Shown here: positions 44,863 to 52,698 of the stretch, piece by piece
How positions within the stretch are numbered: the first letter of the stretch is position 1
Layout: every line of letters begins with the position of its first letter
Assembly (NCBI RefSeq): GCF_000196795.1
Contig: NC_014259.1
Coordinates: forward strand, 1,736,001 to 1,800,000
Reading direction: 5' to 3'
Length of the DNA stretch: 64,000 nucleotides
From: Acinetobacter oleivorans DR1
GTDB lineage: Bacteria > Pseudomonadota > Gammaproteobacteria > Pseudomonadales > Moraxellaceae
The notes under the pieces: model-generated
The model's input: the letters and a program-made list of their open reading frames with translations, nothing else
Databases searched by the model: none
What the model was told of the DNA's origin: nothing
Translations under genes and position numbers: made by a program

Positions 44863-45779
44863 TAAGAAGCATGTTTTAGTTCTGATAAGAATGTAGTAAT
44901 TTCATGCCCAAATTTTTTCGGCTCGGTTAATAAAGGTGTATGGCCTGAGCGTTCAAAATATATTGCTTTTGCGTGTTCAACACTATGTGCAATAAGTGTC
45001 TGTCCAGTTTCTGGATAAAGCGTCGAGTTACGACCAATAAAGAAGGTTGTTGGGCATTGTAATTGTTGAATGGCTTCACGATAATCTTCATTGTGATAAA
45101 GATAATTTTCGACATACCAAAATAAATAATCTAGACGCTGAATTGGTAATAAGTATTTTTGTAGAAAAGGCTGTTTGAGCGCTGTTTTAAAAACTAAAGG
45201 GCTAAATGGATTGCTGCTTTGTAACTCAATAAAATCTACCCAAAGACGAACCAGTTCTTGTCGATCTGGAAGCGATAATTCATAAAGATATTTTGCATTT
45301 TTGTGCTTTGATAATAATTGATAAATATCATTTAATAATTGTTTGAACTGGGGGTGCAGAGGACCGAATAGACCATATTCCCATGTTGAATCGACAGATA
45401 TTTTTGGTGTTTGATCAATATGCAAATAGGCTTTTAACTGCTGCGCCAGATGAGCATGCTTCATGCCATGCATGGCCGTTGTAGCGCCCATTGAATAACC
45501 CATTAAGATAAAGTTATCGAGTTTTAATTGTTCTATTAAATGGGCGACATCTTGCCAGTGGCTAGAAATTGCATCTTGTTCAGGGATTGCACAGTTCTTT
45601 GATCCACCGAAACCACGCCAATCTGGAATGATAAACTCATAATCTTTACGGTTTGCATAAATAAAAGGAAGCCATTGCCAGCTTTGCATGCCAAGACCAG
45701 ATAAAACCAAAACTGGTTCACCACGACCAACACGACGAACAAATAAATTTTCCCGATCGGGCATGGTGTAATATGGCAT
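44862..45779 (-). CDS. Alpha/beta hydrolase in the padR operon
   Basis: A 305-residue alpha/beta hydrolase. The oxyanion region is LVLSGLGMQSWQW, the nucleophile elbow GYSMGAT, and the C-terminal His lies in RSGHTPLLTEP. Such enzymes often cleave esters or lactones. No signal peptide. It starts two bases after the stop codon of the PadR-type regulator gene, so the two are cotranscribed and probably repressed together. Confidence 0.85.
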   Translation of the reverse strand: MPYYTMPDRENLFVRRVGRGEPVLVLSGLGMQSWQWLPFIYANRKDYEFIIPDWRGFGGSKNCAIPEQDAISSHWQDVAHLIEQLKLDNFILMGYSMGATTAMHGMKHAHLAQQLKAYLHIDQTPKISVDSTWEYGLFGPLHPQFKQLLNDIYQLLSKHKNAKYLYELSLPDRQELVRLWVDFIELQSSNPFSPLVFKTALKQPFLQKYLLPIQRLDYLFWYVENYLYHNEDYREAIQQLQCPTTFFIGRNSTLYPETGQTLIAHSVEHAKAIYFERSGHTPLLTEPKKFGHEITTFLSELKHAS

Positions 45780-45781
45780 GA

Positions 45782-46342
45782 CTATTCTCCGGCTACGCTA
45801 TCTTGAGCAAAGCGTTTTAATTGAGGGATGACTTGTTCCAACCATTTGATCCATTCACTTTCCATCGTAATCCCAAGTTCTAAGATCATTTTGTGAATGT
45901 ATAAAACACGGTTATCTAGATCATCGTTATCTTTAAAATCCTTATCATAAATACTTTGATAAAGTTTTAGTTTCTCTTGATGTAAACCAAGATGCCTTAA
46001 CAGCTCAGGTAATATCTGATTATTGCTCAATTGTGCTTCAGCACGCAATCTAACCATTAAATCATCACGAAGCTGCGCGGGTTCACTTTGTTGTGTCATC
46101 CATGAAGCTAGTTCAATACGCCCCAATTGCTCAACTTGGTAGGTTTTTTTTCGACTATTTTCCATTTCATTTTCTAAAGTTGAAACCCAACCTTTTTTTA
46201 GCATGTGATTGAGTTCGCGATAAATTTGCTGATGGGTAGCATTCCAGAAAAAACCGATTGAACGATCAAACCGGCGGGCAAGTTCGAACCCTGTACTTGG
46301 TCGTTCAAGCAAACTGGTTAATAAAACATGAGGAAGTGACAT
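45782..46342 (-). CDS. PadR family transcriptional regulator
   Basis: A 186-residue PadR-type repressor: N-terminal winged helix (about 1-75: MSLPHVLLTSLLERPSTGFE, then HQQIYRELNHMLKKGWV) and a C-terminal Vir-like coiled-coil domain for dimerisation. I choose ATG 46342; the open frame further upstream would run into the operator at 46387-46404. Divergent from fadH, with two matching dyads in between, so it probably controls both its own operon and fadH. Confidence 0.9.
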   Translation of the reverse strand: MSLPHVLLTSLLERPSTGFELARRFDRSIGFFWNATHQQIYRELNHMLKKGWVSTLENEMENSRKKTYQVEQLGRIELASWMTQQSEPAQLRDDLMVRLRAEAQLSNNQILPELLRHLGLHQEKLKLYQSIYDKDFKDNDDLDNRVLYIHKMILELGITMESEWIKWLEQVIPQLKRFAQDSVAGE

Positions 46343-46386
46343 AGCAATCCGGTTTGTAAGCAAAAGTAAAGTGTGACTGATGAGAT

Positions 46387-46404
46387 TATGCAACATGTTG
46401 CATA
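46387..46404. promoter_or_regulatory. PadR operator, dyad 1
   Basis: TATGCAACATGTTGCATA is a perfect 18 bp palindrome. The ATGCAA...TTGCAT form is close to known PadR-family sites (ATGT/ATGC...GCAT). Confidence 0.75.
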
Positions 46405-46428
46405 AAAGTCAAAATTTGATTATAAGTT

Positions 46429-46446
46429 AATGCAACAAGTTGCATT
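46429..46446. promoter_or_regulatory. PadR operator, dyad 2
   Basis: AATGCAACAAGTTGCATT is palindromic except at the centre and repeats dyad 1. The two centres are 42 bases apart, four helical turns, so both face the same side of the DNA. Confidence 0.75.
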
Positions 46447-46477
46447 AGCAAGCTTATTGCTAGCCAAAGGAGAAAAT

Positions 46478-48502
46478 ATGTCAGCTTATCCGCATTTATT
46501 GAAGCCACTTGATTTAGGCTTTACTACTTTAAAAAACCGTGTGCTTATGGGGTCTATGCATATTGGTTTAGAAGAAGCACCACAGGGATATGAACGCATG
46601 GCTGCGTTTTATGCTGAGCGTGCAAAAGGTGATGTGGGTTTAATTGTAACTGGTGGTGTTTCTCCGAATGATGATGGTGTTGTATTTAGCCATGGTACGA
46701 AGTTAGATACAGTTGAAGAAGCTGAAAAACATAAAGTGATTACCCAAGCTGTTCATGAAGCTGGCGGTAAAATTGCAATGCAGATTTTACATACTGGACG
46801 TTATTCTTATCAGCCAAATAACGTTGCTCCTTCAGCAATTCAAGCACCGATTAACCCAATTAAGCCAAAAGCTTTAAGTTCTGCCGAAGTGCAGCAGACC
46901 ATTGATGACTTTGCAAACTGCGCCAAACTTGCTCAGTATGCGGGTTATGATGGTGTGGAAATCATGGGTTCTGAAGGTTATTTAATTAATGAGTTCATTG
47001 CCGCGCGTACGAATCATCGTGATGATGAATGGGGCGGTAGTTATGAAAACCGTATTCGTTTTCCTATCGAAATTGTAAAACGTACACGGGCATTAGTAGG
47101 TGAAAACTTTATCATTATTTATCGTCTATCGATGCTTGATTTAGTTGAAGGTGGTTCAAGTATTGAAGAAGTGATTCAGCTTGCAAAAGAAATTGAAAAA
47201 GCAGGTGCAACTATTATTAATACGGGGATTGGTTGGCATGAAGCTCGTATCCCAACAATTGCGACCAAAGTTCCTCGTGCTGCGTTTACGTGGGTTACTG
47301 AAAAACTTAAAGGTGAAGTCTCTATTCCTTTAGTTACTTCTAACCGAATTAATACGCCAGAAATGGCTGAGCATGTATTGGCATCTGGTCATGCTGATAT
47401 GGTATCTATGGCACGCCCAATGCTTGCTGATGCTGAATTTGTCTTAAAGGCAAGTGAAGGCCGTAGTGATGAAATTAATACATGTATTGGCTGTAACCAA
47501 GCTTGTTTAGATCATATTTTCTCAATGAAAATCGCAACTTGTTTAGTGAACCCGCGTGCATGTTATGAAACTGAACTTATTTTTAAAGATGCACAAGTTC
47601 AAAAAAATATTGCTGTTATTGGTGCAGGGCCTGCGGGTTTAAGTTTTGCTGTATATGCAGCTGACCGTGGTCATCAAGTTAAAATTTTTGAGGCTAGTCA
47701 TCAAATTGGTGGCCAATTTAATATTGCAAAGACTGTTCCTGGAAAAGAAGAGTTCTATGAAACCTTACGCTACTTTGCTCGCCAAATTGAGTTACGACCA
47801 AACATTGAATTAATTCTGAATCATAAAGCAACTTATGAAGAGTTGAGCCAAGCAAATTTTGATGAAATTGTAGTTGCAACTGGTGTAACGCCTCGTCAAT
47901 TACAATTTGAGGGTATTGAACATCCTAAAGTACTTAGCTATTTACAAGTTTTAAAAGAACGTGTGCCAGTGGGACAACGTGTAGCCATTATTGGGGCAGG
48001 TGGTATTGGTTTTGATACGGCTGAATATCTCACTCACGAAGGTGAAAGTGGCAGTTTAAACCCAGAAAAGTTTTATGAAGAATGGGGAATTGACACTCAA
48101 TATGAGCATGTAGGTGGTTTAAAGCAGCCAAAAGTTGAGACTTCTGAACGAGAAATCTATTTACTGCAACGTAAGACTGCTGTTGTCGGTGCAGGTTTAG
48201 GTAAAACTACAGGATGGATTCATCGTGCAGGCCTTAAAAATCGCCAAGTTAAAATGCTTGCAGGCGTTCAATACAACAAAGTAGATGATCAGGGCTTACA
48301 TATCACTATAGATGGGCAACCGAGTGTGCTTGAAGTTGATCATGTTGTGATTTGTGCGGGTCAAGAATCTTTCACTGCAATGTATGACCAATTAAAAACA
48401 GAAGGTAAAAATGTTCATTTAATTGGTGGTGCTAAAGAGGCAGGAGAGCTAGATGCAAAGCGTGCAATACGTCAAGGTGCTGAATTAGCAGCAGTACTAT
48501 AA
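46478..48502 (+). CDS. fadH: 2,4-dienoyl-CoA reductase-type NADPH:flavin oxidoreductase
   Basis: A protein of 674 residues, nearly the length of E. coli FadH. An FMN-binding TIM barrel (about 1-345) of the old yellow enzyme type is followed by a 4Fe-4S site (CIGCNQACLDHIF, then a fourth Cys in ATCLVNPRAC) and an FAD/NADPH module (AVIGAGPAGLSFAVYAA; AIIGAGGIGFDTAEYL). It reduces 2,4-dienoyl-CoA during breakdown of unsaturated fatty acids; related enzymes act on other enones. The ATG at 46478 has a strong AAAGGAG; the upstream open frame covers the operator and is not coding. Confidence 0.92.
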   Translation: MSAYPHLLKPLDLGFTTLKNRVLMGSMHIGLEEAPQGYERMAAFYAERAKGDVGLIVTGGVSPNDDGVVFSHGTKLDTVEEAEKHKVITQAVHEAGGKIAMQILHTGRYSYQPNNVAPSAIQAPINPIKPKALSSAEVQQTIDDFANCAKLAQYAGYDGVEIMGSEGYLINEFIAARTNHRDDEWGGSYENRIRFPIEIVKRTRALVGENFIIIYRLSMLDLVEGGSSIEEVIQLAKEIEKAGATIINTGIGWHEARIPTIATKVPRAAFTWVTEKLKGEVSIPLVTSNRINTPEMAEHVLASGHADMVSMARPMLADAEFVLKASEGRSDEINTCIGCNQACLDHIFSMKIATCLVNPRACYETELIFKDAQVQKNIAVIGAGPAGLSFAVYAADRGHQVKIFEASHQIGGQFNIAKTVPGKEEFYETLRYFARQIELRPNIELILNHKATYEELSQANFDEIVVATGVTPRQLQFEGIEHPKVLSYLQVLKERVPVGQRVAIIGAGGIGFDTAEYLTHEGESGSLNPEKFYEEWGIDTQYEHVGGLKQPKVETSEREIYLLQRKTAVVGAGLGKTTGWIHRAGLKNRQVKMLAGVQYNKVDDQGLHITIDGQPSVLEVDHVVICAGQESFTAMYDQLKTEGKNVHLIGGAKEAGELDAKRAIRQGAELAAVL

Positions 48503-48509
48503 ATATTGT

Positions 48510-48537
48510 GGGGCATTTCTTTATACCGAAATGCCCC
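48510..48537 (+). repeat. Inverted repeat after fadH
   Basis: GGGGCATTTC-TTTATACC-GAAATGCCCC is a 10 bp perfect stem without a T run, eight bases after the fadH stop codon. It may protect the fadH mRNA or mark a processing site. Confidence 0.5.
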
Positions 48538-48572
48538 TAACGTTATTGGTTAAATTACAGGATAAAATAACA

Positions 48573-48980
48573 ATGACACTTGAAACTACAAAACAGTCTT
48601 TAGAAAAATGGCATCACATGATTCAGGCAGGTAACTTGTCTGATCTAAATGATTTACTGGCAGATGACGTAGTTTTTCGTTCACCAGTTGCCTATAAACC
48701 TTATGAAGGAAAGCAGGTCGTTTTCTTTATTCTTACCAATGTCATCCAAGTGTTCGAAAACTTCACTTATCATCGTGAGTTTTATACAGAAGATGGCGAG
48801 AATGTAGTGCTTGAGTTCAGTGCTAATGTCAGTGGTAAATCATTAAAAGGTATTGATATGATTCGTTTTAATGAACAAGGCAAAATTGTTGATTTTGAAG
48901 TAATGATTCGTCCAATGAGTGGCTTAGCTGCGCTGGCTGAACAAATGGGTATAAGAATTGCCAAGTTTCAACCACAATAA
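48573..48980 (+). CDS. SnoaL-like / NTF2-fold protein
   Basis: A 135-residue protein of the SnoaL/NTF2 fold (first helix SLEKWHHMIQAGNLSDLNDLLADD, in parts; then strand-rich core ending in FNEQGKIVDFEVMIRP). Such proteins bind or isomerise small ligands; function not assigned. Start chosen at the ATG at 48573 (MTLETTKQ). Second gene of the fadH run. Confidence 0.78.
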   Translation: MTLETTKQSLEKWHHMIQAGNLSDLNDLLADDVVFRSPVAYKPYEGKQVVFFILTNVIQVFENFTYHREFYTEDGENVVLEFSANVSGKSLKGIDMIRFNEQGKIVDFEVMIRPMSGLAALAEQMGIRIAKFQPQ

Positions 48981-49018
48981 TTTTAATAAATAGCCTAAGT
49001 GAGATAGAGATTAATAGA

Positions 49019-49735
49019 ATGTGGTTAAAACTTTCAACTTTAGCATTGTTACCTGTAATTTTTGTGCAGGGAACAAAGGTTCGTAAGAATACACCACGCT
49101 TGCTAGAAGCCAGTGGTGAAAGAGAAGGCATGGTTGGTAAGGGCAGACCATTGTCTCTGCTTATTTTAGGAGACTCTGCCGCAGCGGGAGTTGGCGTTGA
49201 AACACAACAAGATGCTTTATCTGGCGCAATTATTTCTGAGTTACAAAATCAATATTTGATAAATTGGAAACTTCATGCAAAAACAGGTGATACTACTAAG
49301 CAGGTTTTTCAAGCTTTACAGTATTTAGAGCCGCAAAATTATGATGTTGTTGTTACATCTATTGGCGTTAATGATGTGACAAAATTAACGTCAGAAAATT
49401 CATGGATAAAACAACAAAAGCAATTATTTGAATATATACAAGCACGTTTTCAGCCTAAACTCATTATTGTTTCAGGCGTTCCGCCCATGCAACATTTTCC
49501 AGCTTTACCCAATCCATTGGCTTGGTTGTTTGGAAAATACGCGGAGCAAATGAATCAAGTGTTATATAACTGGGTAGAAGCACAAAACCAATTTAGATTC
49601 ATTCAATATGATATTGAAAGTTTTCAAGCTTTGAATCTGCCTATGGCAAGTGATGGCTTTCATCCAAGCAAAGAAATTTATGCAATTTGGGGACAGCAGG
49701 TTGCAGCATTAGTGCGGCAATCATTTAACTCATAA
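49019..49735 (+). CDS. SGNH/GDSL family hydrolase
   Basis: A 238-residue esterase-type hydrolase. Block I GDSAAAGVG holds the Ser, block III GVND the Asn, and block V DGFHPS the Asp-His pair. An N-terminal hydrophobic stretch (MWLKLSTLALLPVIFVQG) could be a signal peptide or anchor, so the enzyme may act at or outside the inner membrane. Third in the fadH-linked run. Confidence 0.85.
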   Translation: MWLKLSTLALLPVIFVQGTKVRKNTPRLLEASGEREGMVGKGRPLSLLILGDSAAAGVGVETQQDALSGAIISELQNQYLINWKLHAKTGDTTKQVFQALQYLEPQNYDVVVTSIGVNDVTKLTSENSWIKQQKQLFEYIQARFQPKLIIVSGVPPMQHFPALPNPLAWLFGKYAEQMNQVLYNWVEAQNQFRFIQYDIESFQALNLPMASDGFHPSKEIYAIWGQQVAALVRQSFNS

Positions 49736-49754
49736 TCAGAGGTCGTGATTGGAT

Positions 49755-50849
49755 ATGGACATATCTACTTTAAATAAAATTAAAGCTTTCGGTTCAGAAT
49801 TGTTTGACTCAGTACTCGGTGCTGAACAGCCAAAAATCTATTATGACCCACAAGGGAAAATTAAAGATGTTTTGGATAAGTTGCCCCAACTTAAGCAGAA
49901 ATATCGTCCTACGCCATGGTTAACTAACAATCATGTCCATCTTTTATATTTCGATATTATTAGAAAAAAAACCATCAAGCTTGAATATGACCGTATTGAG
50001 CAACTCAGTATGAAAGATGGTGGTGTAACTGCAATTGCATGGTATGGCTATAATCTTCCGAAAGATACTCCTACAGTGGTTATCATGCACACCATTACAG
50101 GGACACCTGAAAGTATGCGTGAATTGGTGAGAGATATTCATAAATATACGGGATGGAGAATAGCACTATGTTTACGCCGTGGGCATGCGGGTTTACCTAT
50201 GCCTGTACCACAGATTTCTCTTTTCGGATCAACCAGTGATCTTAAAGAGCAGCTTACGCATATTCAAAGTTTGTTTCCTGAATCGGATTTGTACGCAGTC
50301 GGGTCTTCTGCTGGCACAGGATTGTTAGTTCGTTATTTGGGTGAGCAAGGCTCTGACACACCATTTAAAGCTGCTTTTGCAATGTGCCCAGGCTACAACA
50401 CGGAGATTGGCTTTAAAAATGTTCACCCGTTTTATAGCAAAATGATGACCAAAAAGTTATTCAAATATTTTATTCATCCTTATCAAAGTACTTGGAATCA
50501 GGTTGCTTCTTTAGAAAAAGTTCTTGCAACGACTAGTCTCGAAGAGTTTGAAAAAGAATACTTTGAAATGGCAGGTTTTCAGGACTATCAAAGTTATTGT
50601 CAGGCAATTAATCCAATTTATGTATTTGAAAATGTCAAAATTCCATTAATGATTCTTAATGCTGAAGATGATCCAGTATGTTCTATTAAAAATTTAGAGC
50701 CGTATAAAGAAACTATTCAGCAAATGAGTAATATTGCAGTGGTAACCACTAAAAAGGGAAGTCATTGTGGTTTTTACGAAGGTTGGAAAAGTACTTCATG
50801 GGCAGCCAAATTAATATCGAATTATTTTATGGTTGATCATAAGCAGTGA
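49755..50849 (+). CDS. Alpha/beta hydrolase (YheT-like)
   Basis: A protein of 364 residues with the pattern of YheT/COG0429 hydrolases: VVIMHTITGTPESMRELV, CLRRGHAGLP, nucleophile elbow GSSAGTG and C-terminal GSHCGFYEG. Members hydrolyse esters or lipids; substrate unknown. The start is either ATG 49755 or the TTG two codons earlier. Fourteen to twenty bases after the SGNH gene, so cotranscription is likely. Confidence 0.82.
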   Translation: MDISTLNKIKAFGSELFDSVLGAEQPKIYYDPQGKIKDVLDKLPQLKQKYRPTPWLTNNHVHLLYFDIIRKKTIKLEYDRIEQLSMKDGGVTAIAWYGYNLPKDTPTVVIMHTITGTPESMRELVRDIHKYTGWRIALCLRRGHAGLPMPVPQISLFGSTSDLKEQLTHIQSLFPESDLYAVGSSAGTGLLVRYLGEQGSDTPFKAAFAMCPGYNTEIGFKNVHPFYSKMMTKKLFKYFIHPYQSTWNQVASLEKVLATTSLEEFEKEYFEMAGFQDYQSYCQAINPIYVFENVKIPLMILNAEDDPVCSIKNLEPYKETIQQMSNIAVVTTKKGSHCGFYEGWKSTSWAAKLISNYFMVDHKQ

Positions 50850-50869
50850 TTATGTTGCCGTAATTGGTT

Positions 50870-50908
50870 CAATAAAGCCCATTCAATAGATGGGCTTTAT
50901 TGTTTTAT
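50870..50908. terminator. Bidirectional terminator at the end of the fadH run
   Basis: CAATAAAGCCCAT and ATGGGCTTTATTG form a 13 bp perfect stem with a 7-base loop, followed by TTTT, between convergent stop codons. Confidence 0.88.
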
Positions 50909-50912
50909 CGGA

Positions 50913-51758
50913 TCAGGATAAAAGTAATTTTGAATTTTTTAGTCCAATTTTGATTTTAGTACTGGCAACCAGATCTTTTTCGTCAGTTTGGTTAGGATGA
51001 AAGTCAAAGCGATAATAGTCAAAAAATTTCGGAGTTAGAACTTTATATTGTGTTGTCATAAAACCAAGAAACTTACGCCAAGATTTAAAATTAAGAAGTT
51101 GACGATCCCGTTTCATAAGAACGAATTGATAGATTGTTGAGAAGCCAGTAATTAAAAATAAACTTAAAGTAAAGACGGTGATACGTGGGAGATATGCGCT
51201 TAGCCCACTTCCATATAAGTGTTCATAAAGATCAAAGGCTACAGCTTTATGCTCAGTTTCTTCAATACTATGCCATAACCATAAGTTACGAATCGTTGAG
51301 TCTGTCATCAGTTCATTAACAGACTGCATCATGCTTACTACAAGTACAGCGGTGTAGTGTTCAAGGCCTACCGTTACAAGTAGGTTCCATTTCTTACTAA
51401 AAACTTTTTCAATACTCTTTAAAACAATACCCGTTACTTTTTCTAAAGATTCTGGATCTAAACCATGTTGTTGTGCACTCACATGAAAAGCATGATGTTC
51501 TTTAGAATGCATTGCTTCTTGACCAATAAAAGCACTAATTTCACGATCTAGAAGTTCATTCGACTTTGCTTTTGCGCGTAATGCTCGAACTGAACGAACA
51601 AAATATGATTCACCCTCGGGGAACAATGTAGATAAACCCGTAAAATAATGTGTAAAAGTGGGTTCATTATTACACCAATAGCGAGGTACATTTTCAAAAT
51701 TATAGTCCATACGACGGACTGGAAATGAGGCAGGCACGCGATTTGATACGGTATTCAT
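50913..51758 (-). CDS. Predicted metal-dependent hydrolase (PF10118)
   Basis: A 281-residue protein of the PF10118 family. Likely metal ligands are in EAMHSKEHHAFH (about 87-98), GLEHYTAVL and EETEHKAVAFD, a helical di-metal pattern. Two membrane-like helices sit near 190-215. Function is unknown; it converges on the lipid/ester hydrolase cluster. The ATG at 51758 has GGAG seven bases upstream. Confidence 0.82.
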   Translation of the reverse strand: MNTVSNRVPASFPVRRMDYNFENVPRYWCNNEPTFTHYFTGLSTLFPEGESYFVRSVRALRAKAKSNELLDREISAFIGQEAMHSKEHHAFHVSAQQHGLDPESLEKVTGIVLKSIEKVFSKKWNLLVTVGLEHYTAVLVVSMMQSVNELMTDSTIRNLWLWHSIEETEHKAVAFDLYEHLYGSGLSAYLPRITVFTLSLFLITGFSTIYQFVLMKRDRQLLNFKSWRKFLGFMTTQYKVLTPKFFDYYRFDFHPNQTDEKDLVASTKIKIGLKNSKLLLS

Positions 51759-51954
51759 TTTAAGCTCCAATCTTCTTTTAATTAAAGTTCCAAAAAGGAA
51801 CTTGATTAAAAATTACATCTCGGAATAGGGAGCGTCAATGTTTTTTGAAGTAAAAGAAGTAGGTTGTCCTGAATTGATATCTAGGGAAACTTTAAAGACA
51901 AATTGGAATAAAAAAGTGAAACTAATGAGTGAATTGATAATTTTAATAATATTT

Positions 51955-51986
51955 AAAAAGCCCAAATCAAGTGTTTAATTTGGGCA
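51955..51986 (-). terminator. Terminator of the lipoprotein gene
   Basis: On the minus strand GCCCAAAT and ATTTGGGC pair across a 10-base loop and are followed by TTTTT. Confidence 0.85.
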
Positions 51987-52001
51987 TATTCATACGATAA
52001 C

Positions 52002-52475
52002 TTAGTTTTTAAGCGCTGGCGTAGCAGCAGCAATTGCAGCGGCAACAGCATCATCTTCAGTTTGAGATGGTTCTGCTGGCTTAGCAGGTTTAGACTGAGC
52101 TTTCTCAGGCTTTGGCTCTGCTTTTGGCTCAGGTTTAGGTTCTGGCTTAGGCTTCGGCTCTGCTTTAGGTTGTTCAGAAACAGTTGTTTGTGAATTTTGC
52201 TCAGAATGGGCAGGACGAGTTTCACGGCGAATTTCAGTTGTAGTATTCGCTGTTTCTTCGTGATGAACTTCGACTTGCGTTGGTTCCTGAGTTTGAGCTT
52301 CTTCAGTTTTAACACTTTCTAAAGACTCAAATTTTGCAGGTTCAGCAGGTTTAGGTTCTGAAACAGCAGTTTCAACCTTTTCTTGCTCTTCTTCTGGTGT
52401 TTCTTTTTTGACGCATGCGGTTAACAATAGTCCAGCCGCAATAGCAGCACAGATTAAAAGTTTTTTATTTGCCAT
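52002..52475 (-). CDS. Lys/Pro/Glu-rich lipoprotein, function unknown
   Basis: A lipoprotein of 157 residues. The signal peptide (MANKKLLICAAIAAGLLLTAC) ends in an LTAC lipobox. The mature part is low-complexity and charged, with a repeated Pro-Lys-Pro-Glu region (about 100-130) that is probably extended, able to span part of the periplasm. Similar Pro-Lys-rich stretches occur in TonB-like proteins, but no other TonB feature is seen. Start ATG 52475 gives a normal lipoprotein N-terminus; an ATG five codons earlier is possible. Confidence 0.78.
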   Translation of the reverse strand: MANKKLLICAAIAAGLLLTACVKKETPEEEQEKVETAVSEPKPAEPAKFESLESVKTEEAQTQEPTQVEVHHEETANTTTEIRRETRPAHSEQNSQTTVSEQPKAEPKPKPEPKPEPKAEPKPEKAQSKPAKPAEPSQTEDDAVAAAIAAATPALKN

Positions 52476-52698
52476 TGTCCTAAACAACATTTAATTGAGG
52501 AGCTCGCATTATAACAGCAAAAGAGAATGAAAAAATCATGTGAGATTGACCTAATTTTTTATTAAAAATGCTGATAGAATAGCCAGTTGTTTAATGATCT
52601 TTGAATTGGTGCGGTTTGACTTTGCTTTATAGGGGCAGAGTACAGTAAAATTGCCCAACATTGTAGGCCGATTTCGGCTTGATTGTACGAGAAACTTA

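Noticed and set aside
46430..46477. An upstream in-frame start that would lengthen FadH by 16 residues
   Set aside because: It lies on the second PadR dyad and lacks a Shine-Dalgarno sequence, while the ATG at 46478 has AAAGGAG and gives the E. coli FadH length.
52100..52180. A repetitive stretch that could be taken for a tandem repeat element
   Set aside because: It codes the Pro-Lys-Pro-Glu tract of the lipoprotein and has protein-level rather than DNA-level regularity.
52651..52698. Upstream in-frame start of pyrG
   Set aside because: CTP synthases begin at M-T-H-F-I-F-V-T-G-G; the extra codons overlap the promoter region and would make the protein longer than the family.
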